Shown: one piece after another, positions 1-7,219 of the stretch
Position numbering within the stretch: the stretch's first letter is position 1
How the letters are laid out: each line of letters begins with the position of its first letter
NCBI GenBank assembly: GCA_902495985.1
Contig: CABUZF010000005.1
Coordinates: 1 to 18,520, forward strand
Direction of reading: 5' to 3'
Length of the DNA stretch: 18,520 nt
Source: an uncultured Collinsella sp.
GTDB taxonomy: Bacteria > Actinomycetota > Coriobacteriia > Coriobacteriales > Coriobacteriaceae
Position numbers and translations under genes: made by a program
Notes under the pieces: model-generated
Told to the model about the DNA's origin: nothing
What the model saw: the letters and a program-made list of their open reading frames with translations, nothing else
Database searches by the model: none

Positions 1-35
1 GGAGGTCGTAGGTTCAAATCCTGCCCCCGCGACCA
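1..35 (+). tRNA. tRNA 3' end (partial; resembles initiator tRNA-fMet)
   Basis: The window opens inside a tRNA. A 5-bp T stem (8-12 with 20-24) encloses the 7-nt loop TTCAAAT. It is followed by the 3' acceptor strand CCCCGCG (25-31), discriminator A32 and an encoded CCA (33-35). The variable-loop, T-arm and acceptor sequence closely resembles bacterial initiator tRNA (GGTC variable loop, TTCAAAT loop, acceptor needing GCGGGG on the 5' side). The anticodon lies outside the window, so identity is inference. The tRNA call itself is firm. Confidence 0.85.
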
Positions 36-44
36 AGAACTTGC

Positions 45-74
45 AGCTCGTCGGTCTAGCCGACGAGCTTTTTT
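45..74 (+). terminator. Rho-independent terminator of the tRNA
   Basis: A perfect 10-bp stem (45-54 AGCTCGTCGG with 60-69) with a 5-nt loop is followed at once by a run of six T (69-74). It begins 9 bp after the tRNA CCA, so it ends the tRNA transcript. Confidence 0.9.
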
Positions 75-123
75 GTTATTCCGGGACCGTGTTTTCGGTC
101 CAATTTTCGGCCTCTCAAACAAA

Positions 124-421
124 ATCTCGATCTGTAACATCTAGATCCGATTTGGGCGGCTGGGTGTTACAGATCGAGATACACCGGTGGGCTGGGTCCT
201 GTTTGTCTAAATCTGTAACACGAGGGACAGATTTTGCCGAGTTGTTGTTACAGATTGAGATGTTCGGACGGACGGTTGCCGTTTGTCTTGATCTGTAACA
301 GGTGGAGGCTAAAAGTCGGTCTAGATGTTACAGATTGAGATGTTTGGTCGGACCGAGTTTGTTCGTCTCGATTTGTAACATCTAGGGTCGTTTTTGATCT
401 GCAGGTGTTACAGATCGAGAT
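124..421. repeat. Array of eight 16-bp sites in alternating orientation, 80-bp period
   Basis: Consensus site RTCTYRATCTGTAACA occurs at 124-139, 205-220, 285-300 and 365-380. Its reverse complement occurs at 165-180, 246-261, 326-341 and 406-421. Start-to-start steps are 41, 40, 41, 39, 41, 39 and 41 bp. The gap inside each inverted pair is exactly 25 bp in all four units, and gaps between pairs are 24, 23 and 23 bp. The inner core ATCTGTAACA is almost invariant; one copy has ATTTGTAACA. Spacers have diverged but keep weak common features (TCTAG next to three sites, a central TTT run, GG-CGGAC in the outer gaps). The whole is therefore best read as four diverged copies of an 80-bp unit. Function is unknown. 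Protein-binding array, multi-hairpin RNA and mobile-repeat remnant are all possible. Confidence 0.9.
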
Positions 422-502
422 AAACCGACGGCCGGGCTCATCCCATCCGACGGGCCGCCTCGCCCCATCCACCTGCCGCCACCTGATATTCGCCGATTTC
501 CG

Positions 503-532
503 TTGTGCCGCCGTGCTCCCATGCCATATCCT
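503..532 (+). promoter_or_regulatory. Weak candidate promoter for the flavin oxidoreductase
   Basis: TTGTGC (503-508) and TATCCT (527-532) are 18 bp apart, about 50 bp upstream of the start codon. This is the best sigma-70-like pair between the repeat array and the gene, but both hexamers are imperfect. The rest of 422-584 is GC-rich, and I see no other feature in it. Confidence 0.3.
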
Positions 533-584
533 CTAGACAACTACGCGGCATCATCGCCGCCGCGCCTACAAGAGAGGAATGTCC

Positions 585-2615
585 ATGACCACACCTGCAT
601 CCAAGCTGCTCCAGCCCATTACGGTTGGCCCCCTTGAGCTCAAAAACCGCATTATGTTCCCGCCGCTGACCACCGGCTACGAGGAGCGCGACGGTTCCAT
701 TGGCGAGCGCAGCCTGGCTTTTTACGAGCGCCTGGCCCGTGGCGGCGTGAGCTACATCGTCATCGGCGACGTTGCTCCCGTTATGACCGCAAGCCCCACG
801 CCCAAGCTGGCGACCGACGCCCAGATCCCCACGTTTAAGGCGCTGGCCGATGCCGTCCACAAGCACGGTGCCAAGGTTGCGCTGCAACTGTTCCACCCCG
901 AGTACGACGTGCCCGGTGTCGGCCGTATGGTCATGGGATCCATGGCTGCCGCCAAGGTCGCGCAGGAGGCCAAGGCCGCCGGCGACGAGGAGACCTTTGC
1001 CGCCAAGATGGCCGAGTCCAACGAGATCCGCAAGCAGGCATACGCCAAGCTGCACCATGACATGCAGCACTTTGTGAACGAGGCGAGCGTAGAGCAGCTC
1101 ACCCAGATCAAGGAGGCCATCGCTGCCTCGGCCGCCCGCGCGCAGCAGGCCGGGATTGACGCCATCGAGGTCCACGGCGACCGCCTGGTGGGTTCGCTGT
1201 GCTCGGCCATCCTCAACCAGCGCACCGACGAGTACGGCGGCTCGTTCGAGAACCGTGTTCGCTATGCGCTCGAGGTCGTCGCCGCCATTAAGGAAGCCGC
1301 GCCGCAGCTGATGGTGGAGTACAAGCTCCCCGTGATTATGGAGAACCCCGACGGCACGCCGCGCGGCAAGGGCGGCCTGCAGCCCGACGAGGCCTGCAAG
1401 TTTGCCAAGCTGCTCGAGGGCGCGGGCATCGACATGATCCAGGTCGCACAGGCAAACCACACCGGCAACATGGGCGACACCATTCCGCCCATGGGCGCCA
1501 TGCCCTACAACTGGACGCTGCCGGTGGCCGAGCGCGTCAAAGCCCTGGTCTCCGTGCCGGTGGCAACCGTGGGCCGTGTTGTCTCGGTCGAGGCCGGTGA
1601 GAAGATCCTGGAAGACGGCGCGGCCGACATCATCGCCTACGGCCGCTCGCTCATGTGCGACCCCGACATTGCGCTGAAGGCCGCCACGGGTGAGCCCATC
1701 CGCGAGTGCCTCAACTGCAACAAGGGTTGCGTCGACGCGATTCAAAACCGCAAGTACATCTCGTGCGTTCTCAATGCCGAGAACGGCGACGAGGCGACTA
1801 TCGCCATTAAGCCAGGCGAGGGCGACAAGAAGATTGCCGTGGTGGGCGGCGGCATCGCCGGCCTGGAGGCCGCGCGCGTGGCGGCCAAGCGCGGCTACGA
1901 CGTGACCGTTTACGAGGCGAGCGATCATCTGGGCGGCCAGATTGTGCTGGCGGCTGCGCCTCCGCGCAAGGACGAGATCATGCGCTCGGTCGAGTACTAC
2001 GAGAAGATTCTGCCTGGCCTGGGCGTGAAGGTCGAGCTCAACCATGCCGCTACCGCCGAGGACCTCAACGCCGCCGACGCCGCGATTGTGGCCGTGGGCG
2101 CGCACGACGTGGTCATTCCCGTTCCGGGTGCCGATTCGGACAAGGTCGTCTCGAGCTGGGACGTGCTGGCCGGCAAGGTGGAGCTTACGGGCCGCGTCGC
2201 CGTCATTGGCGGCGGCCTGGTGGGCACCGAGACTGCCGAGTACCTGCTGCAGCACGGCTGCGAGGTGGCGATCGTGGAGATGCTCGATAAGATTGCCGCG
2301 GGCGAGTCCGGGACCATTCTGCCGCTGATTATGAGCGACTTTGCCGAGCATAACGTGGAGCAGCACGTGAAGACCCGCCTGACCGCCATTACTGATGAGG
2401 GCGTGGAGGCCATTCGCACCACCGAGGACGGCGCCGAGGAGCCGGTGAAGATCGCCTGCGATTACGTGGTGATGGCCGTGGGTTCCAAGGCCAACGCGTT
2501 TGACCTGGACGGCGTGACGGTGCCCGTGACCTGCGTGGGCGACTGCTCGGGCGAGCGCACCGCCGACATTGCCAGCGCCATCCGCACGGCATATCACGCG
2601 GCCAACGAGCTGTAG
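585..2615 (+). CDS. NADH:flavin oxidoreductase, Old Yellow Enzyme / 2,4-dienoyl-CoA reductase family
   Basis: A 676-residue three-part reductase, normal length for FMN/[4Fe-4S]/FAD enzymes of the 2-enoate reductase, FadH and BaiH type. The N-terminal TIM barrel (about 1-370) carries the family signature NQRTDEYGGSFENR. An Fe-S motif C-x2-C-x3-C-x11-C follows at about 375-394 (CLNCNKGC, then YISC). Two Rossmann motifs follow: VVGGGIAGLEAA (FAD, about 416) and VIGGGLVGTETA (NAD(P)H, about 538). Electrons should pass from NAD(P)H through FAD and Fe-S to FMN and then to an activated C=C bond; the substrate cannot be told. An Ala/Lys-rich helical insert lies at about 120-155. An ATG at 579 is only 1 nt from the AGAGAGG Shine-Dalgarno (571-577). 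ATG 585 has 7-nt spacing, so I chose it. Monocistronic, with its own terminator. The usual active-site Tyr is not apparent (see findings). Confidence 0.9.
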   Translation: MTTPASKLLQPITVGPLELKNRIMFPPLTTGYEERDGSIGERSLAFYERLARGGVSYIVIGDVAPVMTASPTPKLATDAQIPTFKALADAVHKHGAKVALQLFHPEYDVPGVGRMVMGSMAAAKVAQEAKAAGDEETFAAKMAESNEIRKQAYAKLHHDMQHFVNEASVEQLTQIKEAIAASAARAQQAGIDAIEVHGDRLVGSLCSAILNQRTDEYGGSFENRVRYALEVVAAIKEAAPQLMVEYKLPVIMENPDGTPRGKGGLQPDEACKFAKLLEGAGIDMIQVAQANHTGNMGDTIPPMGAMPYNWTLPVAERVKALVSVPVATVGRVVSVEAGEKILEDGAADIIAYGRSLMCDPDIALKAATGEPIRECLNCNKGCVDAIQNRKYISCVLNAENGDEATIAIKPGEGDKKIAVVGGGIAGLEAARVAAKRGYDVTVYEASDHLGGQIVLAAAPPRKDEIMRSVEYYEKILPGLGVKVELNHAATAEDLNAADAAIVAVGAHDVVIPVPGADSDKVVSSWDVLAGKVELTGRVAVIGGGLVGTETAEYLLQHGCEVAIVEMLDKIAAGESGTILPLIMSDFAEHNVEQHVKTRLTAITDEGVEAIRTTEDGAEEPVKIACDYVVMAVGSKANAFDLDGVTVPVTCVGDCSGERTADIASAIRTAYHAANEL

Positions 2616-2686
2616 GTAACATCGCAGCGGGGCGGGGCGGTAGCACGGATCCGCCTCGCCCGACTGCGTCCCATCGGGTGTCAACC

Positions 2687-2725
2687 GGGGCGGGGTCTGC
2701 AAGCGCAGCAGGCCCCGCCCTTTTT
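2687..2725 (+). terminator. Rho-independent terminator of the flavin oxidoreductase
   Basis: GGGCGGGG (2688-2695) pairs perfectly with CCCCGCCC (2713-2720). A small inner CTGC/GCAG stem lies between them, and TTTTT follows at 2721-2725. It lies about 70 bp after the stop codon. Confidence 0.88.
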
Positions 2726-2981
2726 GTTTTGCTCTGATGGATGGCAATGCGCGGTAATCATGAGGAGTGAGGACATCTACCACCTTGCAGGCCGCTCAAA
2801 ATTATTGGGGGAGGGGTTAATAATTATATCCTCTATATCAAAGGACATAAAGAGATGCCAATTTTGTTGACAAGCGAATGACGATTAGCTGCGAGTCAGC
2901 TACCAGCGTAAATAATCGATAAAGAAATGTCGTAAATTGGTGCCAAATGTCCAGATAACGCCGCGTCTATTTTAATTAACG
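2726..2981. other. AT-rich intergenic stretch with small dyads
   Basis: No gene is visible here. Base composition is clearly more AT-rich than the flanking genes, suggesting acquired or purely regulatory DNA. Visible structure includes AATTATT (2800-2806) inverted as AATAATT (2819-2825) around a G-rich spacer, and TAGCTG (2886-2891) inverted as CAGCTA (2897-2902). A perfect TTGACA occurs at 2867-2872 but has no convincing -10 at normal spacing. Confidence 0.6.
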
Positions 2982-3010
2982 GTTTTGAGCAAACAGCAAA
3001 ATGCTACTAT
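2982..3010 (+). promoter_or_regulatory. Candidate extended -10 promoter for the HTH gene
   Basis: TGCTACTAT (3002-3010) is an extended -10 element. GTTTTG (2982-2987) lies 17 bp upstream as a weak -35. A 10-bp direct repeat ATTAACGGTT occurs at 2975-2984 (over the -35) and 3034-3043 (downstream of the start site, just before the RBS), so it could be an operator pair. Confidence 0.45.
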
Positions 3011-3054
3011 CTAACAAGCACGTAAGAAGGCAGATTAACGGTTGAGGCTAAGAA

Positions 3055-3444
3055 GTGGCAGGTATGTCGGAAGCAACTAGGACTCGCACGCATGCGCCCG
3101 AGGTTAGGCAGCGCGCCGTCGAGATCCTCCAAGAGGGGGTCGGTCACCGCGCCCTCGCCGCAAAGCTTGGCATTCCCCAGGCCACGGCTCGTCAGTGGGC
3201 CCGCGCATATGCCGTGGGCGGTGCCGACGCCGTGTTCAATGCGGGCGCTTGCCATCACACCTATTCGTACGACGTAAAACTCGCCGTGGTTAAGGACCGT
3301 CTGGAAAACGGCCTGACGGTTCGCGAGACCATGATCAAGTATGGGATTCCCAGCGAGTCTTCAGTCAAGGCCTGGTGCCGCCAGTATCGCGAGAGCGGTG
3401 AGTCCGCGCTGGTCGATAAGCCGCGCGTTAAAAAGGCGGAATAG
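3055..3444 (+). CDS. Stand-alone helix-turn-helix protein, transposase OrfA-like
   Basis: A 129-residue protein with two helix-turn-helix units. The first covers about 13-52 (AVEILQEGVGHRALAAKLGI, then QATARQWARAY). The second covers about 70-115 (AVVKDRLENGLTVRETMIKY, then SSVKAWCRQY). This double-HTH layout is typical of OrfA of IS3-type elements and of the HTH_28/29 families. No OrfB (DDE integrase) follows, and no IS ends were recognised. The gene has its own promoter candidate and terminator, so it may be a domesticated DNA-binding protein rather than a live element. The GTG start at 3055 is supported by GAGG (3044-3047) 7 nt upstream; ATG 3064 in the same frame is the alternative. The target is unknown; the hydrogenase operon starts 286 bp downstream. 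Confidence 0.75.
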   Translation: MAGMSEATRTRTHAPEVRQRAVEILQEGVGHRALAAKLGIPQATARQWARAYAVGGADAVFNAGACHHTYSYDVKLAVVKDRLENGLTVRETMIKYGIPSESSVKAWCRQYRESGESALVDKPRVKKAE

Positions 3445-3456
3445 CGAACGGGATGG

Positions 3457-3479
3457 TGCGCCCACAGGGGCGCATTTTT
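3457..3479 (+). terminator. Rho-independent terminator of the HTH gene
   Basis: TGCGCCC (3457-3463) pairs with GGGCGCA (3468-3474) around the loop ACAG, followed by TTTTT (3475-3479). It begins 13 bp after the stop codon. Confidence 0.9.
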
Positions 3480-3675
3480 CTTGCCGCGCCAACTTTTCGG
3501 ACTGCCGCGAGCCTATCGGGACATCTTCCAACGTGGCCAATAAACCGCGCACAGTGGCCCGCGCGCCTGCCGCTGCGGTAAGGGAGCGTCACCCCTCTAC
3601 TCCAATGCGGACAGACTCCTTACCCCGTACGCCTAAAACTCCCCAGTTGACCGAAAACCCGCTGCTGCTACTCCT

Positions 3676-3702
3676 CAATTGAGCTATAACGTTAAACAAT
3701 TG
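3676..3702 (+). promoter_or_regulatory. Candidate control region of the hydrogenase operon
   Basis: TATAAC (3685-3690) could be a -10 but has no good -35. It sits between two copies of the palindrome CAATTG (3676-3681 and 3697-3702) whose centres are 21 bp apart, two helical turns. No sigma-54 -24/-12 pair was found, unlike the formate hydrogenlyase operon of enterics. The rest of 3480-3675 shows no gene or convincing structure. Confidence 0.3.
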
Positions 3703-3730
3703 CAGCGTTTTTGCATGGGGGAGTGATGGT

Positions 3731-6613
3731 ATGACGCTACTGTATTTCCTTACCCTGTTTCCGCTGGTACCGGCGCTGGGTATGCTGTTCGCGCGCGGTG
3801 ACCGCGCCCGCGATGCGGTGGGGCTCATAGGTTCCGGCATCATTATGGCGGTGACAGTTGTAGTCGCCGTCATGTTTTTTGGCACGGGCCCGCAGAGCTT
3901 TGAGGTCGCCCCCGGAGCCTCGCATGTGCTCTCGATCATCAGCTCCGCCATCGATGTCATCCTGTGCGCCGTCATCCTGTATAACGCGTACAAATATAGG
4001 AACGTGCTTACCGGTGTGCTCGGCATAGTCCAGCTGGTGGGCTCCGTTGCCTTTGCAGCCATGACGCTGCCCGCGGCCGAGGTCGTCACGGCGACGCCGC
4101 TCTACCTGGACTACATGAGCGTGATCATGGTGCTTGCCGTCGGCATCGTCGGCAGCCTGATCTGCGTGTACGCCCTGGGCTACATGAAGGACTTCCAGGC
4201 CCATGACGAGCACGAGGCCGCGTTGCGCGGGCAGACCGCCCCCGACCGGCGCCCGCAGTTCCTGGCGCTCATGTTCCTGTTCCTCTCGGCCATGTTCGTC
4301 ATCGTGACGAGCGACAACCTTGAGTGGCTGTTCTGCGGCTGGGAAATCACCACCGTGTGCTCGTTCCTTATGATTGGCTACACGCGCACGCCCGAGGCCA
4401 TCAAGAACGCCTTCACCCAGATCATCCTCAACATGCTGGGTGGCATCGCGTTTTTGGTTGGCCTTATGTTCCTGCACGTCAACGGCATGCCGTTGACCAT
4501 CTCGGGCATGATCGAGCTTTCCGGCGCCGGAACCGCGCAATCCGCGCTGCTGGTGATGCCGGTCGTTCTGCTGTCGCTCGCCGCACTCACCAAGGCCGCA
4601 CAGATGCCGTTCCACACTTGGCTGTTGGGTGCCATGGTTGCCCCCACGCCCACGAGCGCCCTGCTGCACTCGTCCACCATGGTCAAAGCCGGCGTGTTCC
4701 TGATGGTCAAGCTGAGCCCGCTCTATGCCATCTATCCCGTGACCGGCTTTATGGTCACGAGTGTGGGTGCCATCACGTTTTTGCTCGCTGCCCTCATGGC
4801 CATCTCGCAGAGCAACGCCAAGCGCGTGCTCGCGTACTCCACCATCTCCAACCTGGGCCTCATCAGTGCCTGCCTGGGTGTCGGCGCGCCCGAGGCCGTG
4901 TGGGCCGCCATCTTTCTGATCCTGTTCCATACGGTGGCAAAGTCGCTGCTGTTCCTGTGCGTGGGCACGGCCGAGCATCATATTGGCAGCCGCAATATCG
5001 AGGACATGGACGGTCTGTTCAGCCGTATGCCGCACCTGACGCGTCTGATGATGCTGGGCATTATGGGCATGTTTGTGGCGCCGTTTGGCATGCTCGTGTC
5101 CAAGTGGGGCGCCCTGGTGGCGTTCGCGCAGACCGGCAACGTTCTCATGATCATGGTGCTTGCCTTTGGCTCGGCCGCGACGTTCTTCTTCTGGGGCAAG
5201 TGGCTTGCCAAGCTTTCGGGCGTCGACCCCACGGCTCAAAACGTTGAGGTCAATGTCCATAAGACCGAATGGATGGCGCTCAACACCATCGCTGCGCTGC
5301 TGATTCTGTGCTGCGTGGCGTTCCCGGTTATCTCGAGCGGTCTGGTGTCGCCTTACTTGGCCATGGTGTTTGGCCGCGTGCCGTACGTTATTGGCAAGGA
5401 CGCCATGTATCTGATGGTCGTTATCGTGGCGTTTATCGCCGTGGTGCTGCTGACGTCGTTCCGCGTGAGCAACAAACCGCACGTAAACGTATATCTTTCG
5501 GGTGTGGGAACCGACAATTACCGCCATTTCCGCGGCTCGATGGGACACGAGGTGAAGGCCGAAAAGCGCAATTGGTACTCGGAGGACGCCCTTGGCGAGA
5601 AGCGTATTGGTCCCGCGGGCAGCGTCGTGTGCTGCAGCATTATCTTGTTTGCGCTGCTGTGCTGCGCGTGGATTGGGCCCGAGCGGCTTGCCATGAGCGC
5701 GCCTTCGGTGCTGCGCGGCAAGTATTTCGAAGGTTCGGGCGTCGTGGGCATCTTTATTGGTACCGTGGCGTTTGCCTTGCTGGCGCCGCTTGTGGGCGGC
5801 CTGGTCGACGGTCTTGACCGTAAGCTTTCGGCTCGCATGCAGGGCCGCGTGGGCCCGCGTCTGCTGCAGCCCTTCTACGATGTTGCCAAGCTCCTGCGCA
5901 AAGCCCCTGCCAGCGTAAACACCATGGACGATACCTACATGGCGTGCGCGCTCATCTTTACCGTGGTGGGCGGCGGCATCTTTGTGTCGGGCTCCAACAC
6001 GCTGCTGTGCGCCTTTATGGTGACACTCGCCGCGATTTTTGTGGTGTTGGCGTCTGCCTCGACGCAAAGCCCGTTTGCCCAGGTTGGCGCCGACCGCGAG
6101 CTGCTGCAGGTTATGAGTTACGAGCCCGCCGTTCTGCTGATGAGTGTGGGCCTGTATCTCGCCACCGATAGCTTCGATTCCATCGCCGTGACGGGGCAGT
6201 CGGCCCCCATCATCGTGTACAGCGCGCCCATTTTCCTCGCACTGCTCGCGGTGCTTACCATCAAGCTGCGCAAGTCGCCGTTTGACCTTTCGTACTCGCA
6301 TCACGCGCACCAGGAGATTGTCCAGGGCGTCGCCACCGAGATGAGCGGCGGCACGCTGGCCAAGATGACCCTTATGCACTGGTGCGAGACCGTGCTGTTT
6401 TTGATGTGGGTGGGCATGTTCTTTGTTTGGGACAACCCCTTGAGCTGGCTGGTTGCCCTGGTCGTTATGGCCGCGACGTACTTTGTCGAGGTGCTGATCG
6501 ACAACACCTTCGCACGCAGCACCTGGCGCAGCTGCTTTAAGCTCGGCTGGGGCGTGGCACTGGTGTTTGGCCTGCTCAACCTTATGCCCATCCTCGTCGA
6601 CGTGTTTATTTAG
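3731..6613 (+). CDS. Fused EchA-EchB membrane subunit of Ech-type [NiFe] hydrogenase
   Basis: A 960-residue polytopic membrane protein joining two usually separate subunits. Residues about 1-640 are a NuoL/MrpA-type antiporter module (EchA/HycC-like). They carry the ion-path signatures GWEITTVCSFLMIG (Glu near 204) and LTKAAQMPFHTWL (Lys near 288). APTPTSALLHSSTMVKAG and a late LFHTVAKSLLFL Lys also belong to that module. Residues about 670-960 are a NuoH/EchB/HycD-type subunit, with RMQGRVGPRLLQPF near 702 and HAHQEIVQGVATEMSGG near 856. A hydrophilic linker of about 50 residues plus a membrane segment separates them. The reading frame is open throughout with no internal start or stop signal. 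The product should anchor the peripheral arm and couple electron transfer to H+ or Na+ translocation. The start has GGGGGAG 8 nt upstream. The next gene begins 12 bp after the stop. Confidence 0.92.
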   Translation: MTLLYFLTLFPLVPALGMLFARGDRARDAVGLIGSGIIMAVTVVVAVMFFGTGPQSFEVAPGASHVLSIISSAIDVILCAVILYNAYKYRNVLTGVLGIVQLVGSVAFAAMTLPAAEVVTATPLYLDYMSVIMVLAVGIVGSLICVYALGYMKDFQAHDEHEAALRGQTAPDRRPQFLALMFLFLSAMFVIVTSDNLEWLFCGWEITTVCSFLMIGYTRTPEAIKNAFTQIILNMLGGIAFLVGLMFLHVNGMPLTISGMIELSGAGTAQSALLVMPVVLLSLAALTKAAQMPFHTWLLGAMVAPTPTSALLHSSTMVKAGVFLMVKLSPLYAIYPVTGFMVTSVGAITFLLAALMAISQSNAKRVLAYSTISNLGLISACLGVGAPEAVWAAIFLILFHTVAKSLLFLCVGTAEHHIGSRNIEDMDGLFSRMPHLTRLMMLGIMGMFVAPFGMLVSKWGALVAFAQTGNVLMIMVLAFGSAATFFFWGKWLAKLSGVDPTAQNVEVNVHKTEWMALNTIAALLILCCVAFPVISSGLVSPYLAMVFGRVPYVIGKDAMYLMVVIVAFIAVVLLTSFRVSNKPHVNVYLSGVGTDNYRHFRGSMGHEVKAEKRNWYSEDALGEKRIGPAGSVVCCSIILFALLCCAWIGPERLAMSAPSVLRGKYFEGSGVVGIFIGTVAFALLAPLVGGLVDGLDRKLSARMQGRVGPRLLQPFYDVAKLLRKAPASVNTMDDTYMACALIFTVVGGGIFVSGSNTLLCAFMVTLAAIFVVLASASTQSPFAQVGADRELLQVMSYEPAVLLMSVGLYLATDSFDSIAVTGQSAPIIVYSAPIFLALLAVLTIKLRKSPFDLSYSHHAHQEIVQGVATEMSGGTLAKMTLMHWCETVLFLMWVGMFFVWDNPLSWLVALVVMAATYFVEVLIDNTFARSTWRSCFKLGWGVALVFGLLNLMPILVDVFI

Positions 6614-6625
6614 GAGGCGGCATCC

Positions 6626-7219
6626 ATGGATCATAAAATGTCGCGCTCGCCGTGGGTTATTCATTATGACGGCTCGAGCTGCAACGGATGCGATATCGAG
6701 GTGCTGGCCTCGCTCACGCCGCTGTTCGATGCGGAGCGCTTTGGCGTGGTCAATACCGGCAACCCCAAGCATGCGGATATCTTTTTGGTGACGGGTTCGG
6801 TCAATGCTCAGAACCTGCCTGTCGTGCGCCAGATTTACAACCAGATGCTCGAGCCCAAGTGCGTGGTGGCCTGCGGCATCTGCGCGTGCTCGGGCGGTGT
6901 GTTTCGCGATGCGTACAACGTGATCGGCGGCGTGGACCGCGCGATTCCCGTGGACGTGTACGCGCCCGGATGTGCCATTCGCCCCGAGACCGTGATCGAT
7001 GCCATTGTGGAGGCATGCGGCATCCTGGACCAGAAGGAAGCCGTGATGCGTGCCGGCGGCGACCCGCTCACCGTGGGCGGCGCCGCTACCTGGGACGGTG
7101 GCGTTGAGCTGGGCGAGGACGGGTTTGTAGTCGCGGCTGGGGCCGGCTACGCGCCCGCCGTCGGTGACGCGTCTGCCGGGAAGCCTGCCGCGCCCGCCGT
7201 TGCAAAGGAGGCCGAGTAA
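6626..7219 (+). CDS. echC: Ech hydrogenase small subunit, NuoB-like (EchC)
   Basis: A 197-residue NuoB-family small subunit. The four ligands of the proximal [4Fe-4S] cluster are visible: C19 and C22 in SSCNGC, C86 in GICACSGG, C116 in APGC. It takes electrons from the ferredoxin-like subunit and delivers them to the NiFe site of the large subunit. The core ends near residue 150. A Gly/Ala/Pro-rich tail of about 45 residues, ending PAAPAVAKEAE, is extra relative to short EchC proteins. AGGAGG overlaps the stop codon of the preceding gene and sits 8 nt from the ATG. The stop TAA shares its last base with the next ATG (TAATG), indicating translational coupling. Confidence 0.93.
   Translation: MDHKMSRSPWVIHYDGSSCNGCDIEVLASLTPLFDAERFGVVNTGNPKHADIFLVTGSVNAQNLPVVRQIYNQMLEPKCVVACGICACSGGVFRDAYNVIGGVDRAIPVDVYAPGCAIRPETVIDAIVEACGILDQKEAVMRAGGDPLTVGGAATWDGGVELGEDGFVVAAGAGYAPAVGDASAGKPAAPAVAKEAE

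Noticed and set aside
124..421. CRISPR array
   Set aside because: Repeat and spacer sizes are CRISPR-like, but the repeats alternate in orientation, the spacers share weak homology, and no cas gene is nearby.
438..2783. Long minus-strand open frame of 781 codons
   Set aside because: It is antisense to the flavin oxidoreductase. Its Arg/His/Gly/Leu-rich, motif-free translation is a by-product of GC-rich codon use.
3480..3730. Riboswitch or sigma-54 promoter before the hydrogenase operon
   Set aside because: No GG-GC pair at -24/-12, and only a loose 7-bp inverted repeat (GGTAAGG/CCTTACC) with a long loop.
3737..6772. Minus-strand open frame of 1011 codons opposite the EchAB gene
   Set aside because: His/Gln/Arg-rich translation without domains, and the opposite strand has unmistakable hydrogenase subunits with good ribosome sites.
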